Assembly: GCA_001013295.1 (NCBI GenBank)
Contig: LAZY01000003.1
Location: 1-62,343 of the forward strand
Source of the DNA: Chryseobacterium indologenes
GTDB lineage: Bacteria > Bacteroidota > Bacteroidia > Flavobacteriales > Weeksellaceae
Direction of reading: 5' to 3'
DNA length: 62,343 bases
Shown: piece after piece, positions 18,201 to 27,285 of the stretch
How the letters are laid out: each line of letters begins with the position of its first letter
Numbering within the stretch: the stretch's first letter is position 1
Position numbers and translations under genes: made by a program
The notes under the pieces: model-generated
Databases searched by the model: none
Told to the model about the DNA's origin: nothing
Seen by the model: the letters and a program-made list of their open reading frames with translations, nothing else

Positions 18201-18570
18201 TATAATAATAAATTTCTGAAGATGATTCTTTGGTTGTATCTGAACTTAAATAATCATTGACATTCTTCAGGTTATTTTTAAAAATACTTCCGCCATACTG
18301 TAAGCTCCAGCCTTTTCCTACATCACTAATCATTTTATGGGCAGAAACACCTTCAGTAGAGTAAGAAATTGATATTCCAATATTAATATTTGATAATGCA
18401 GGTATATTAAAAAGAGGTAGACTTATATCTGGAATTCCATTATGAACATTGACATTAGAATTACTTAGATGATCGTTTTTTTGAAGTTCTATCGGTTCAT
18501 TCTGCCCCTTATAATTTGCAGAGAAAACCATAATCATTGCGATTATGACTTTATATATATAATTTTTCAT
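15217..18570 (-). CDS. Large secreted YD/RHS-companion protein with DUF5977 motif
   Basis: 1117 residues with a Sec signal peptide (hydrophobic IIAMIMVFSANYKG). The start region (HLSNSNVNVHNGIPDISLPLFNI and GISISYSTEGVSAHKMISDVGKGWSL) is the typical opening of the long secreted proteins that precede RHS genes in Bacteroidota. The middle carries RHS-like strands (NGNSYLFDKINI, WGYHQTQAIAKIVGA, YTYDPLVGVTSKT, YVYDSSHRISQILDKDGK), and near 970-1010 there is a DUF5977-like stretch (QNITNQNAGCTPLSC). It ends with a beta-rich domain and no T9SS tail. It lies 11 bases before the RHS toxin and 2 bases after the T9SS type A gene, so the three are one operon. Its role (shell partner, carrier or adhesin) is inference. 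Confidence 0.8.
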   Translation of the reverse strand: MKNYIYKVIIAMIMVFSANYKGQNEPIELQKNDHLSNSNVNVHNGIPDISLPLFNIPALSNINIGISISYSTEGVSAHKMISDVGKGWSLQYGGSIFKNNLKNVNDYLSSDTTKESSSEIYYYSFLGKSGRFYIGKDQASNELIAVQLQPSNNKIIITKNSGTTNKVSSFTIIDENGNSYLFDKINIDKFHFGYQNTQQELPSNTKVGNSAFLLSSITNNKNQQVATFEYETTTELVSQFIGTVQENKIKKINVTGYGSIEFKYKFNPAPHSVQNKGNADWYQVDKLILRDKNNNIINQYAFLGDGTFLNDLHNLDKNNNIVSKHTFEYNRIFGVPENVDTFGYVNFYDPCSLDEGVLISPSGTNPKTANLNSLKTINLPTGGRIEYEFESNSIVEGNAAYNDLCTGGACYDYYDLDKVYTLNFDTNDPSVNYDLNLPSGYKGNLYVKYSYSLYPYPPSKPGVSNEIQYDLLQPDGSVSFSNDYINPMSTYPCPSIRVFPYSGSKVFLSGARRGYGKLEFYRIKETRKHNNKLGYGLRIKSIKNYDAESVVPSKWVEYEYNKFSDPLITSGESIDEDLGIPGDYFQENISNRIIGYSNIKVTNKLDHTYIKYFFYSSDEIFNLSGLTYSFINFSGYLTRAGLMKKKEIYGNNNDLIQESEFSYQPEILTFSNIKYDGQPIKKVIIKKETKTIKDKIDGVFLTNTLENQYESLYNNVISRKQISYDGSVIESNFKYANEKNIQKLLNANIVSTPLETEVKNDGIVVGKSEVKLDNPSTLYPTSALTYNVQNQNSSKKITFNNYDDKGNLRETSAENGIPTATIWGYHQTQAIAKIVGATYTDIANLNSVTAAVSASDADDDDSSNEAALILTLDNMRKDIALKNYQVETYTYDPLVGVTSKTSANGFREIYVYDSSHRISQILDKDGKVLKKYDYHYSPTIYTNDEMGNEYITNNCSLGYLPNKYTYLVPAKKYFSLISQDDANQKALQDIQANGQNITNQNAGCTPLSCTISKGYDIAVLNSASLTMTNTSSFRLQMNFPYDSSLSWAIGQTVGKINGNCIEAITGTMSFAGRTFTYGNWKITIYPNGNIFAKLTTGSSSLPNGTIVNFDIIFPISF

Positions 18571-18572
18571 TG

Positions 18573-20222
18573 TTATTTTTTAATCAATTTAGCATTCGCC
18601 GTTTTGTTATTATCAGTTTTTATCGTCACCAAATAAGCTCCCTGCACTAAAGCCTGCGTATTAATCTTGGTCACATTATTTTTCGTCTTCAAGCTTTGAA
18701 GCTGTCTTCCACTCATATCATACAAAAGAATATCTGCTTCCTTGAAATCAAAGCCGATTTCTACATAAGCATAATCGGATACAGGGTTCGGATAAATCTT
18801 GATGTCTTGTTTTTCGATCAGTTGATTTACCTGCTTGTCTCCCAGCTTTACAATCTTCCAGTTCTCTTTGCCGAGTTCTTTGGCGCTGGTTCCTGCCAAA
18901 ATAATAGAGCCGTCCCTGTTCAGTTTCAGATCTGAAAGCCTTTCCTCTCTCTGTCTTGATTCTCCTGCCACATGTTTTCTCCACTGTTCATTCCCGTTCT
19001 GATCCAGATATAACATCCAGAAGGTTTCATCATCTTTCTCTATTCTTCCCTCAGCCTGGGTATAACCCCCTAACAAAAATCCTTTTGTAGTGGCTAGTTG
19101 AGAGTTGCTGGTGGAGAGGTTACCAATCACGTTCATACCCATTAAAATATCACGGTTCTTGAAATTGTAGGATTTCTGCCACTGTTCATCGCCTCTTTCA
19201 TTTAAGGCAATCAGCCAAAGATCTGTTCCTTCTTCAATGCCTACTGTTTTGTTTCCGGATCTTTCGGATCGGGATTCTCCGCCGATGATATAGCCGTTTG
19301 AGTTTAAAGCTAGAGTTCTCACATGATCATCTCCTTTGCCACCATAATTCTTCTCCCATTCTACTTTTCCGTTTTTGTCGAGTTTTACGATCCAGTAGTC
19401 GCCTTCACCGAAATTGCCGCTGGCTTTTGGCATTTGGCTAATGGCTGGAGAGATTGCAGATGAATAATTTCGGTCATTTGAAAGTTTAGTTTCAGGATTT
19501 CTAACCCCGGAACCGGAATCAAGAACCTCGGAACTTCTTGAATAAATTCCTAATAAGGCTCCACCGTCTTTCGTTGGAATCATTTTCTCCACTTCATCAA
19601 GGCCTTTTCCACCTAAAATAAGCTGTGAAAGTTCTTTCCCGTCTTTATCCAGTCTGGTGATCCAGACATCTTTGGAACCGTAACCTTTCGATGAATTCTG
19701 AACATTTCCGGCAACAAAGAATCCTGAATCGGTGGTTTGAATCACTGATCTGGCTTCTTCATCTGAGGAAGTTCCGAGTGTCTTTTGCCATAATTCATCA
19801 CCAAATTCATTGATCCTGATGAGCCAGATGTCTGAGCCACCTTTGGAATCTTCTTTTTTATCCAACCCTTTTCCGGAATAAGAAGTTCCGGCCAGAAGGA
19901 ATCCTCCATCCTGAGTGGTAACAGTTGCTGATAAATAGTCATGATTCTGCCCTGAAAAATACTTTTCCCAGACTTCATCTCCTTGTTGATTGAGTTTCAC
20001 CAGATGAAAATCATAGCCGTTGTTTTGCTTACTGCCTGAAGCCTGTGGCTTATCACTTTGAATAGAACTTCCGGTGATCAGATATTGCTGATCGATTGTG
20101 GTGGTAACCTGGCTTAGAAAATCCTGAGTAGAGGATTTGATGTCTTTCTGCCATACCACTTCTTGGGCAGATAAGCCCAAGGCCGTGCATAAAGTGAATG
20201 CACTCATGTAGAGTTTTTTCAT
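18573..20222 (-). CDS. Secreted beta-propeller-like repeat protein with T9SS type A sorting domain
   Basis: 549 residues. The signal peptide ends in LGLSAQ. At least six repeats follow, of the form W-x-KxDxxGxxxWxKxxGG...D...T.DGGxxxAG (DFHLVKLNQQGDEVWEKYFSG, DIWLIRINEFGDELWQKTLG, DVWITRLDKDGKELSQLILGG, DYWIVKLDKNGKVEWEKNYGG, DLWLIALNERGDEQWQKSY, WMLYLDQNGNEQWRKHVAG), consistent with a propeller. The final about 75 residues are a type A sorting domain: IKIYPNPVSDYAYVEI, DMSGRQLQ and a GAYLVTIKT end. It should cross the outer membrane through the T9SS, whose core genes lie at 30334-35116. It is the first gene of the RHS operon. Confidence 0.88.
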   Translation of the reverse strand: MKKLYMSAFTLCTALGLSAQEVVWQKDIKSSTQDFLSQVTTTIDQQYLITGSSIQSDKPQASGSKQNNGYDFHLVKLNQQGDEVWEKYFSGQNHDYLSATVTTQDGGFLLAGTSYSGKGLDKKEDSKGGSDIWLIRINEFGDELWQKTLGTSSDEEARSVIQTTDSGFFVAGNVQNSSKGYGSKDVWITRLDKDGKELSQLILGGKGLDEVEKMIPTKDGGALLGIYSRSSEVLDSGSGVRNPETKLSNDRNYSSAISPAISQMPKASGNFGEGDYWIVKLDKNGKVEWEKNYGGKGDDHVRTLALNSNGYIIGGESRSERSGNKTVGIEEGTDLWLIALNERGDEQWQKSYNFKNRDILMGMNVIGNLSTSNSQLATTKGFLLGGYTQAEGRIEKDDETFWMLYLDQNGNEQWRKHVAGESRQREERLSDLKLNRDGSIILAGTSAKELGKENWKIVKLGDKQVNQLIEKQDIKIYPNPVSDYAYVEIGFDFKEADILLYDMSGRQLQSLKTKNNVTKINTQALVQGAYLVTIKTDNNKTANAKLIKK

Positions 20223-21023
20223 TAATTATGTTTTTTAAATATTGGAATTTAATACTTTAAGAAATTATCAATCAATGCTTCAGCACTGATTACTGAATAC
20301 TGATATTCACATCATTAGTTTTATAGAATAATTTGAACAGTCAATCTTATTCTGATGATTTTAATTCAAAAAGTATCCGGTATTTTGCATTAAGTAGATT
20401 GAAAGAGATCTGAACTGATCCCCAAAGCGCTCCATTCCCATGATTGTTTCTGATTGAGTAATTGGTACAATAGTTTTTTGCAAATTTAATCTTTTTTTAA
20501 TCTTAAAAAAATCACATTAATATGATTTAATACAAAATAAATACTTATCTGCATACATTCAATATTAATATCCTATCCACATGATTGTATGCAAAGCTAC
20601 ATCGGCACTGCGACAGAACTTGACGTATTTTATTCTTATATCTGTAATCATAGCCACTTACAATCAAAAGATTCTATCTTTTCTGCATAAGAAAATTCCA
20701 TTATTTTTTACTGCCACGAATGCACGAATCTCTTTTTATTCGGCATCCGTGGCAAAAAATATTTCCCTTCAGATTACGAAGATCTTTCATGAGGTTTCTA
20801 GCAATTTGATTAATCAGAGAGATTTATAGTATTTAATTTTATCTGCGATAAAATCTCTGCATCTTAAGAGCACACCATTATAAGGAAGAGAATTGCGTCT
20901 TTGCTCTTTCCAACATTAAGCCACATCATCATATATCAACCTCCACTTCAAAAAATAAAAAAGAGGCAACCCTAAAAGAATTGCCTCCAAACATTAACTG
21001 TTTACTGATTGAATTATGATGTT
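20223..21023. other. 800-bp intergenic region between the RHS operon and the efflux operon
   Basis: No credible gene. Frames up to about 80 codons here lack composition or motifs of real proteins. It contains a -7 box TAAATTTG (minus strand, 20488-20481), a possible distant promoter for the RHS operon with a leader of about 250 bases. It also has an imperfect inverted repeat (TGCCACGAATGC at 20712-20723 and GCATCCGTGGCA at 20743-20754) of a type scattered in flavobacterial genomes, and the efflux-operon terminator at 20963-20987. Confidence 0.5.
20963..20987 (-). terminator. Intrinsic terminator of the RND efflux operon
   Basis: GAGGCAA and TTGCCTC form a 7-bp stem with an 11-base loop, followed leftward by a T-rich run. 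It lies 37 bases after the outer-membrane factor stop codon. Confidence 0.75.
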
Positions 21024-22475
21024 TTATTTCCAGCCGCCACCTAAACTTTTATAGATGTCGACTACTGTGCTTAGCTGTTTTTGTTTTGCTTCTATCAGTT
21101 CCAATTTAGCATCCAGTGCATCTCTTTGGTTCAAAAGTACTTCAAGATAATCTGCTCTGGAGTTACGGAACAATTGGTTTGCAATATCAATAGATTGATC
21201 CAGGGCTTTGGTTTCCTGAGACTTTAACTGATAATACTGATCAATATTTTTAACTTTTGACATCAGATTGGCTACGTCCAAATAAGCATGTAGAATGGTC
21301 TTATCATATTCATACAATGCCTGGATCTGTTTAGCATCCGCAGTCTGAAAATTAGCTTTAATTGCACTTTTATTAATAAGTGGTCCTGCCAGTTCTCCTG
21401 CAAGATTATAAGCGATGGATTCTGGCATTTTTACCAGATATGACGGTTTGAATGCTTCTAATCCTAATGTTGCCGAAATTTCCAAAGATGGATAAAATTC
21501 TTTTCTGGCAGCTTCCACATCAAGTTTTGATGCTTTCAATTCCAGCTCAGCCTGTTTAATATCAGGACGGTTAGCAAGCAATTGTGAAGGAATTCCCGTA
21601 TACACCGTTTGCGGAATCGTTGACATAAAGTTTTCCTTTGCTCTTACAATAGGCTGTGGATACCTTCCCAATAAAGCATTAATCTCATTCTCCTTTTCAG
21701 TAATCTGCTGACGGATGGTATATTCTGAAGCCTTGGATTTTGCCAGTTCTGCTTCAAATTTTTTCACCGCCAATTCGGTTGCAGCAGCAGCTTCTTTCTG
21801 AATTTTGGAAATTTCCAATGCTTTCTGCTGAAGCTTAATATACTGCTGTATAATATCCAGCTGATTGTCAAGAGCCAATAACTCATAATAGTCATCCGCA
21901 ACTTCTTCGATCAGATTAGAAAGGACAAAGTTTTTGCCTTCCACAGTAGAAAGATAGTGGGCTACAGCAGATTCTTTTTCATTTCGGAGCTTTTTCCAAA
22001 TATCAATTTCCCAGCTTGCATTTAAACCTGCTTCAAAATTTCCCAAAGGATCTGGTATTGGCTTTCCGGGTTCCATCTCCGTAGAAGCATCTCCTGCTCC
22101 TTCACTCGTGTAACGGCCTGCTTTTTTCAGTCCTGCTCCTATTCCGGCAGAAACCGTTGGGCTCAATCTTCCTTTTTTAGCTAAAACGCCGCTTTTGGCA
22201 ATTTCAATCTCCTGAAGAGTGATCAATAATTCCTGATTGTTTTTCAAAGCTATTTCGATCAGGCTTACCAGATTCGGATCGGTAAAAAACTGTCTCCAGG
22301 GGGTTGTTCCACTATTGTTGTTAGCATCCTGCTGTTCCTCCTGGTTAAAGTTTTGAGGTATATTTTCTTTTACCTCGTCTTTTATGACTGTCGCCATGGG
22401 AGCTTTACAACTTGCAAGAACAAGAGATAAAGCGATGGCTGTGATTATATTTTTAGTCTTCAAATTTCCCATCAT
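21024..22475 (-). CDS. RND efflux outer-membrane factor lipoprotein (NodT/OprM family)
   Basis: Outer-membrane channel of a tripartite drug/toxin efflux pump. 483 residues, a usual length for the family. Lipobox LASC near residue 23 marks an acylated cysteine. Two TolC-type repeats are seen (LIEIALKNNQELLITLQEIEIAKSG and RPDIKQAELELKASKLDVEAARKEFYPSLEI), with long coiled-coil helices between. Two ATGs are adjacent at 22475 and 22472. The start overlaps the permease gene by 23 bases, showing translational coupling. Last gene of the three-gene operon. Confidence 0.93.
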   Translation of the reverse strand: MMGNLKTKNIITAIALSLVLASCKAPMATVIKDEVKENIPQNFNQEEQQDANNNSGTTPWRQFFTDPNLVSLIEIALKNNQELLITLQEIEIAKSGVLAKKGRLSPTVSAGIGAGLKKAGRYTSEGAGDASTEMEPGKPIPDPLGNFEAGLNASWEIDIWKKLRNEKESAVAHYLSTVEGKNFVLSNLIEEVADDYYELLALDNQLDIIQQYIKLQQKALEISKIQKEAAAATELAVKKFEAELAKSKASEYTIRQQITEKENEINALLGRYPQPIVRAKENFMSTIPQTVYTGIPSQLLANRPDIKQAELELKASKLDVEAARKEFYPSLEISATLGLEAFKPSYLVKMPESIAYNLAGELAGPLINKSAIKANFQTADAKQIQALYEYDKTILHAYLDVANLMSKVKNIDQYYQLKSQETKALDQSIDIANQLFRNSRADYLEVLLNQRDALDAKLELIEAKQKQLSTVVDIYKSLGGGWK

Positions 22476-25400
22476 GTTCGTAAGGTTCAGTTTGTTCTGT
22501 TAAAGGATTTTCTTCCTCATATCTCGCCAGTCTGGATTTTTCAGCAATGGTTCCAAAAATGTAATACAATCCCGGAATGATCATCAGTCCGAAAATAGTC
22601 CCTATCAGCATTCCTCCTGCTGCTGCTGTTCCAATTGTTCTGTTTCCTACAGCTCCCGGCCCTGTTGCAATTACCAAAGGAATTAACCCGGCAATAAATG
22701 CAAATGAGGTCATCAGGATCGGCCGGAAACGGATAGCCGCTCCTTCTATCGCAGCCTGTACCACAGGAATTCCTTCTTCTGCCTTCTTCTGTACTGCAAA
22801 TTCTACGATCAATACCGCATTTTTACCCAAAAGTCCGATAAGCATGACCATTGCCACCTGTGCATAGATGTTATTTTCCAATCCCAGAAGTTTCAAACAT
22901 AAAAATGCTCCGAAAATCCCTACAGGAAGTGATAAAATCACCGGAAGCGGAAGAATGAAACTTTCATACTGTGCAGAAAGAATAAGATAAACAAACCCTA
23001 AACACACCAGGAAGATAAATACCGCTTCATTTCCACGGCTTACTTCATCTTTGGAAATCCCCGCCCAATCGATACCGAAACCTCTAGGAAGGGTTTTATC
23101 AGCTACTTCCTGAATCGCCTTAATAGCCTGTCCACTACTGTATCCCGGAGCAGGAGTTCCACTCACCTGTGCAGAGTTGTACATATTATGTCTTGTCATT
23201 TCAGACAATCCATATACCTTTTCAAGCTTCATGAAGTCGGAATACGGAACCATCTGGTCTTTATCATTCTTAACGTATAACTTCAACAGATCAGTTGGCA
23301 AAGCACGATATTGTGGACCTGCCTGAACAATAACCTTATAGGGTCTGTCAAAGCGGATAAAACTCGTCTCATAGTTAGACCCGATCAATGTAGATAAGTT
23401 GTCCATTGCTTTTTCAATGGTTACTCCTTTTTGCTCTGCAAGATCATTATCTATTCTCAACATATATTGTGGGAAACTCGCAGAATAGAAGGTAAATGCT
23501 GATCCAAGTTCCGGACGTTTTTTCAGTTCCTTCACAAAATCATTACTCACCTGTTCCATTTTGTGATAATCTCCACTACCTGCTTTATCCAGTAAACGGA
23601 GTTCGAAACCTCCTGCAGCTCCATATCCGGGAACGGAAGGCGGCTGGAAGAATTCGATATTGGCCCCTGGAATATTTTTGGCTTTTTCTTCCAGTTTCTC
23701 AATGATTTCCGCAGCAGATTCTTTACGCTCATCCCAGCTTTTAAGGTTAATAAGACAGGTTCCTGAGTTAGATCCTGTACCTTCTGTAAGGATTTCATAT
23801 CCTGCCAGTGACGATACCGACTGTACCCCATCAATATCTTCAGATTCTCTTAACAGTTCTCTTGCAATCTGGTTAGTTCTTTCCAGTGTAGATCCCGGAG
23901 GGGTCTGGATAATTGCATAGATCATTCCCTGATCCTCTGCCGGAATAAATCCTGATGGAAGAGAATTACTAAGAAAATAGGTACACGCGCAGAATGCTAA
24001 TAACAACGGTAATGTAATAGTCTTTTTCGTTACCGTTTTATTCAGCATCTTCTCATATTTCCCTGCTCCTTTAGTAAATATATTATTGAACTTATCAAGG
24101 AAAATGGTAACCGGAGTTTTCTTTTTTGCTTTCCCATGATTATTTTTAAGAATTAAAGCACACAAAGCTGGTGTCAGCGTAAGTGCCACAACCCCTGACA
24201 GGATAATGGATGATGCCATTGTAATAGAGAACTGACGGTAGAATACTCCCACCGGTCCGGACATGAATGCAATCGGAATAAATACGGATGCCATTACCAG
24301 CGTAATAGCGATAATTGCCCCACTGATCTCGTGCATTGCTTCTTCTGTTGCTTTAAGAGGTGAGAGATGCTTCTCTTCCATCTTAGCGTGAACCGCTTCA
24401 ATCACCACAATCGCATCATCTACTACAACCCCGATCGCCATTACCAATGCAAAAAGCGAAATCATATTCAGGGTAATTCCAAAGGCGGACATTACTGCAA
24501 AAGTTCCTACCAATGAAACCGGTACCGCCAATGCAGGGATCAATGTTGAGCGCCAGTCACCAAGGAACAGGAATACCACAATAGCCACCAATACGAATGC
24601 TTCAAACAAGGTATGGATAACCTTCTCCATAGAAGCATCCAGGAACCTGGAAACGTCATAACTGATCTCATAATGCATTCCTTTAGGGAAATTATTTTTT
24701 TCAAGATCAGACATTAAAGCTTTTACATTTTTAATAACGTCACTTGCATTAGATCCATATGACTGCTTTACAGTAATTGCGGCAGAAGGTTTACCATTCA
24801 ATGTAGAATAAATATCATACATGGAACTTCCGAATTCTATATCTGCAACATCTTTTAACCTTACGGATTCGCCATTCGGTTTAGCCTTCAGAATAATGTT
24901 TCCATAATCTTTTTCATTATTAAAACGTCCTGGATATTTTAAAACATATTCGAAAGATTGTGAACGTTTCCCGGAACTTTCCCCAGTTTTTCCTGGAGAA
25001 GCCTCTAAACTCTGTTCGTTCAGAGATTCCATTACTTCGTCTGCTGAAATATTATAAGCCGTCAGACGATCTGGTTTCAGCCAGATACGCATTGCATATT
25101 CACGGGTTCCAAGAATATCCGCAAAACCTACACCACTTACCCTTCTCAATTCAGACATTACGTTGATGTCGGCATAGTTGAAAAGGAATTTCTGGTCAGC
25201 TTTGGGATCATCACTGTACAGGTTAATATACATCAACATATTGGGTTCTTCCCTTGTAATCTTTACCCCTTCACGTACTACCAAAGGCGGCAGTTTGTTT
25301 ACTACCGAAGATACACGGTTCTGTACGTTTACGGCAGCAACATTGGGATCGGTTCCCAAGTCAAAAACCACCTGAATGGAAGCCTCCCCGTCATTTCCTG

Positions 25401-25644
25401 CATCAGAGGTCATGTATTTCATTCCAGGAACTCCATTTAACCCCCTTTCTAAAGGGATTACTACAGATTTGATCAACAATTCGTTGTTGGCTCCGGGATA
25501 TTCCGCAGTAATATTTACTTTGGGTGGAGAGATAGACGGGAACTGTGTCACCGGCAGTTTTACCAGCGATAGAATTCCTAAAAATACAATAATCAATGAG
25601 ATTACTATAGACAGAACAGGTCTGCGAATGAATTTCTTAAACAT
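22453..25644 (-). CDS. RND multidrug efflux permease (AcrB/HAE1 family)
   Basis: Inner-membrane, proton-driven exporter of 1063 residues, the standard size. The N-terminus MFKKFIRRPVLSIVISLIIVFLGI is TM1. The porter-domain motifs QFPSISPPKVNITAEYPGA and the TM4 acidic pair GVVVDDAIVVIEAVHAKMEE (AcrB Asp407/408 equivalents) are present. TM10-11 motifs AQYESFILP and GLLGKNAVLIVEFA also match HAE1 transporters. An internal duplication (two TM-porter halves) is evident. Substrate range cannot be read from the sequence. Adaptor, permease and outer-membrane factor follow in order, 20 bases between the first two. Confidence 0.95.
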   Translation of the reverse strand: MFKKFIRRPVLSIVISLIIVFLGILSLVKLPVTQFPSISPPKVNITAEYPGANNELLIKSVVIPLERGLNGVPGMKYMTSDAGNDGEASIQVVFDLGTDPNVAAVNVQNRVSSVVNKLPPLVVREGVKITREEPNMLMYINLYSDDPKADQKFLFNYADINVMSELRRVSGVGFADILGTREYAMRIWLKPDRLTAYNISADEVMESLNEQSLEASPGKTGESSGKRSQSFEYVLKYPGRFNNEKDYGNIILKAKPNGESVRLKDVADIEFGSSMYDIYSTLNGKPSAAITVKQSYGSNASDVIKNVKALMSDLEKNNFPKGMHYEISYDVSRFLDASMEKVIHTLFEAFVLVAIVVFLFLGDWRSTLIPALAVPVSLVGTFAVMSAFGITLNMISLFALVMAIGVVVDDAIVVIEAVHAKMEEKHLSPLKATEEAMHEISGAIIAITLVMASVFIPIAFMSGPVGVFYRQFSITMASSIILSGVVALTLTPALCALILKNNHGKAKKKTPVTIFLDKFNNIFTKGAGKYEKMLNKTVTKKTITLPLLLAFCACTYFLSNSLPSGFIPAEDQGMIYAIIQTPPGSTLERTNQIARELLRESEDIDGVQSVSSLAGYEILTEGTGSNSGTCLINLKSWDERKESAAEIIEKLEEKAKNIPGANIEFFQPPSVPGYGAAGGFELRLLDKAGSGDYHKMEQVSNDFVKELKKRPELGSAFTFYSASFPQYMLRIDNDLAEQKGVTIEKAMDNLSTLIGSNYETSFIRFDRPYKVIVQAGPQYRALPTDLLKLYVKNDKDQMVPYSDFMKLEKVYGLSEMTRHNMYNSAQVSGTPAPGYSSGQAIKAIQEVADKTLPRGFGIDWAGISKDEVSRGNEAVFIFLVCLGFVYLILSAQYESFILPLPVILSLPVGIFGAFLCLKLLGLENNIYAQVAMVMLIGLLGKNAVLIVEFAVQKKAEEGIPVVQAAIEGAAIRFRPILMTSFAFIAGLIPLVIATGPGAVGNRTIGTAAAGGMLIGTIFGLMIIPGLYYIFGTIAEKSRLARYEEENPLTEQTEPYEHDGKFED

Positions 25645-25664
25645 ACTACTTCACTTTAGAGTCC

Positions 25665-26750
25665 TTACTCTGCTTTTAATTTCAATGTCTGAAGAACCTT
25701 TTTAGGATCCTGGAATTTTGTTTTTACTTTCTGATCATCTTTTACTTTCTGAACACCTTCCAGAAGAATCTGATCTCCTTTTGAAATTCCTGAGCCTACC
25801 ACATACAGATCCGGAAGTTCGTATGCTACTTTAATGTTTCTGGATTTTGCCATTCCGTTTTTATCAATGACAAATACATATTTCTGATCCTGAATTTCAT
25901 AGGTAGCTTTTTGCGGAATGATCAAGGCATTATGAACCGGCATAGTCATCTGTACTTTTCCGGTTTCGCCGTTTCTCAGGAGTTTATCCGGGTTAGGGAA
26001 TTTGGCACGGAAAGCAATATTTCCGGTTTCGTTATCAAATTCTCCTTCAATAGTCTGAATCTCTCCTTTCTGCGAATAGGTTTCTCCGTTTGCTGTAATC
26101 AATGCGACCTGATTGCTTCCTCTGTCTGCCGCGTGCATCTGATAGCTTAAATATTCAGGTTCTGAAACATTGAAATAGGTGTAGATGCTTGTATTATCTG
26201 ACAATGAGGTCAACAGATCTCCTTCATCCACAAGGCTTCCCAGTTTTAAAGGGATTCTGTTGATGATACCGGAAAACGGAGCTTTAATGTCTGTAAATGA
26301 CAAATGGATCTGAGCCAGTTTCATTTCTGCATTGGCTGCATCCAGTTTAGCTTTTGCCATGGCTTTTTCATTTTTAGAAACGATATTGTTTCCAGCCAAT
26401 GTGCTTGCATTTTTTAGTTCGATAGAAGCCTGCTCTACCTCTGCTTTTGCTTTTAATAATTCTGCCTGATACAGTTTAGGCATAATCCTGAATAAGGTCT
26501 GTCCGGCATGTACATATTGTCCTTCATCCACAAAAATCTTCTCGAGGAAGCCTTTCTCCTGGGCTCTCACTTCAATATTTTTTACAGACTGGATCTGGGA
26601 AACATATTCTTTGTTGATGACAGTGTCCATTACTACAGGAGAGGTCACCGGATATACCGTAACTTCTTCTTTTTCTTCTTTTTTCTTATTACAGCCAACC
26701 GCCAATAGAAGGGCACTCAGCGCAATTCCCGAAGCAACTCTTTTTATCAT
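25665..26750 (-). CDS. RND efflux periplasmic adaptor subunit (membrane fusion protein)
   Basis: 361-residue lipoprotein (lipobox LAVGC, Cys20) that bridges the permease and the outer-membrane channel. Domains in order: basic/acidic linker (KKKEEKEEV), barrel-sandwich/lipoyl half (VRAQEKGFLEKIFVDEGQYVHAGQTLF), a short alpha-hairpin (AELLKAKAEVEQASIELKNA), the second lipoyl half (IKAPFSGIINRIPLKLGSLVDEGD), a beta-barrel and a membrane-proximal domain (NGETGKVQMTMPVHNALIIP). It is the first gene of the efflux operon. No dedicated TetR- or AraC-type regulator is adjacent. Confidence 0.95.
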   Translation of the reverse strand: MIKRVASGIALSALLLAVGCNKKKEEKEEVTVYPVTSPVVMDTVINKEYVSQIQSVKNIEVRAQEKGFLEKIFVDEGQYVHAGQTLFRIMPKLYQAELLKAKAEVEQASIELKNASTLAGNNIVSKNEKAMAKAKLDAANAEMKLAQIHLSFTDIKAPFSGIINRIPLKLGSLVDEGDLLTSLSDNTSIYTYFNVSEPEYLSYQMHAADRGSNQVALITANGETYSQKGEIQTIEGEFDNETGNIAFRAKFPNPDKLLRNGETGKVQMTMPVHNALIIPQKATYEIQDQKYVFVIDKNGMAKSRNIKVAYELPDLYVVGSGISKGDQILLEGVQKVKDDQKVKTKFQDPKKVLQTLKLKAE

Positions 26751-26898
26751 AATTCTAGAGTTTGTATAAATCGTTAATGTTTTTGAATAGAAATAAAACG
26801 GTAATAAAGAGATGACACGAAGTGATGATTACCGACATCCACAACGCAAAATATTCTTACCCAAAATCGGGAAGAAAAATGAATGGTAAAACGAAATT

Positions 26899-27285
26899 TT
26901 ATATTCTGATAGAACGAATCAGAATAAATCTTTTGGTGGTCAGATCATGTACAAAGCCATGAATATCCGGTTTCAGCGTTTTATAGCTTTTTAATCCAAA
27001 AATATAGACCAGACTGAAAACTCCAGCAAAAACAACAATAGCCTGCCATACATCAGACAGCTGAAAGTCGTTCTCAGTAAGTTCAAAAGTAGATTGGTCA
27101 ACATTATCCGCCATTTGCTGAACTGAAAGTTTTTCATAGGTCTGGTTCAGACGGTTGGCTCTTTTCGGCATATGATGAGAAACATGACCGGAATAGTCAT
27201 TTCGGAGCGTTTTAACGTCAAGTCTGCTTTCCACTACAAAGAGCAGAAAAAGGCCGGTTAAAAAGTATACTATAAAGTTTCTCAT
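26899..27285 (-). CDS. Small membrane protein of unknown function
   Basis: About 128 residues from the ATG at 27285 (MRNFIVYFLTGLFLLFVV). The frame is open further up to 27339, but a -7 box TACATTTG (27303-27296) covers the upstream in-frame ATG at 27306. Two hydrophobic segments flank a soluble, polar loop of about 65 residues (SRLDVKTLRNDYSGHVSHHMP...). No recognised domain. It lies upstream of the efflux operon in the same direction with 148 bases between, so a functional link is possible but not shown. Confidence 0.6.
   Translation of the reverse strand: MRNFIVYFLTGLFLLFVVESRLDVKTLRNDYSGHVSHHMPKRANRLNQTYEKLSVQQMADNVDQSTFELTENDFQLSDVWQAIVVFAGVFSLVYIFGLKSYKTLKPDIHGFVHDLTTKRFILIRSIRI

Noticed and set aside
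20581..20829. 82-codon rightward frame between the RHS and efflux operons
   Set aside because: It crosses a known type of intergenic inverted repeat, has no protein-like motifs and lacks a clear start context.
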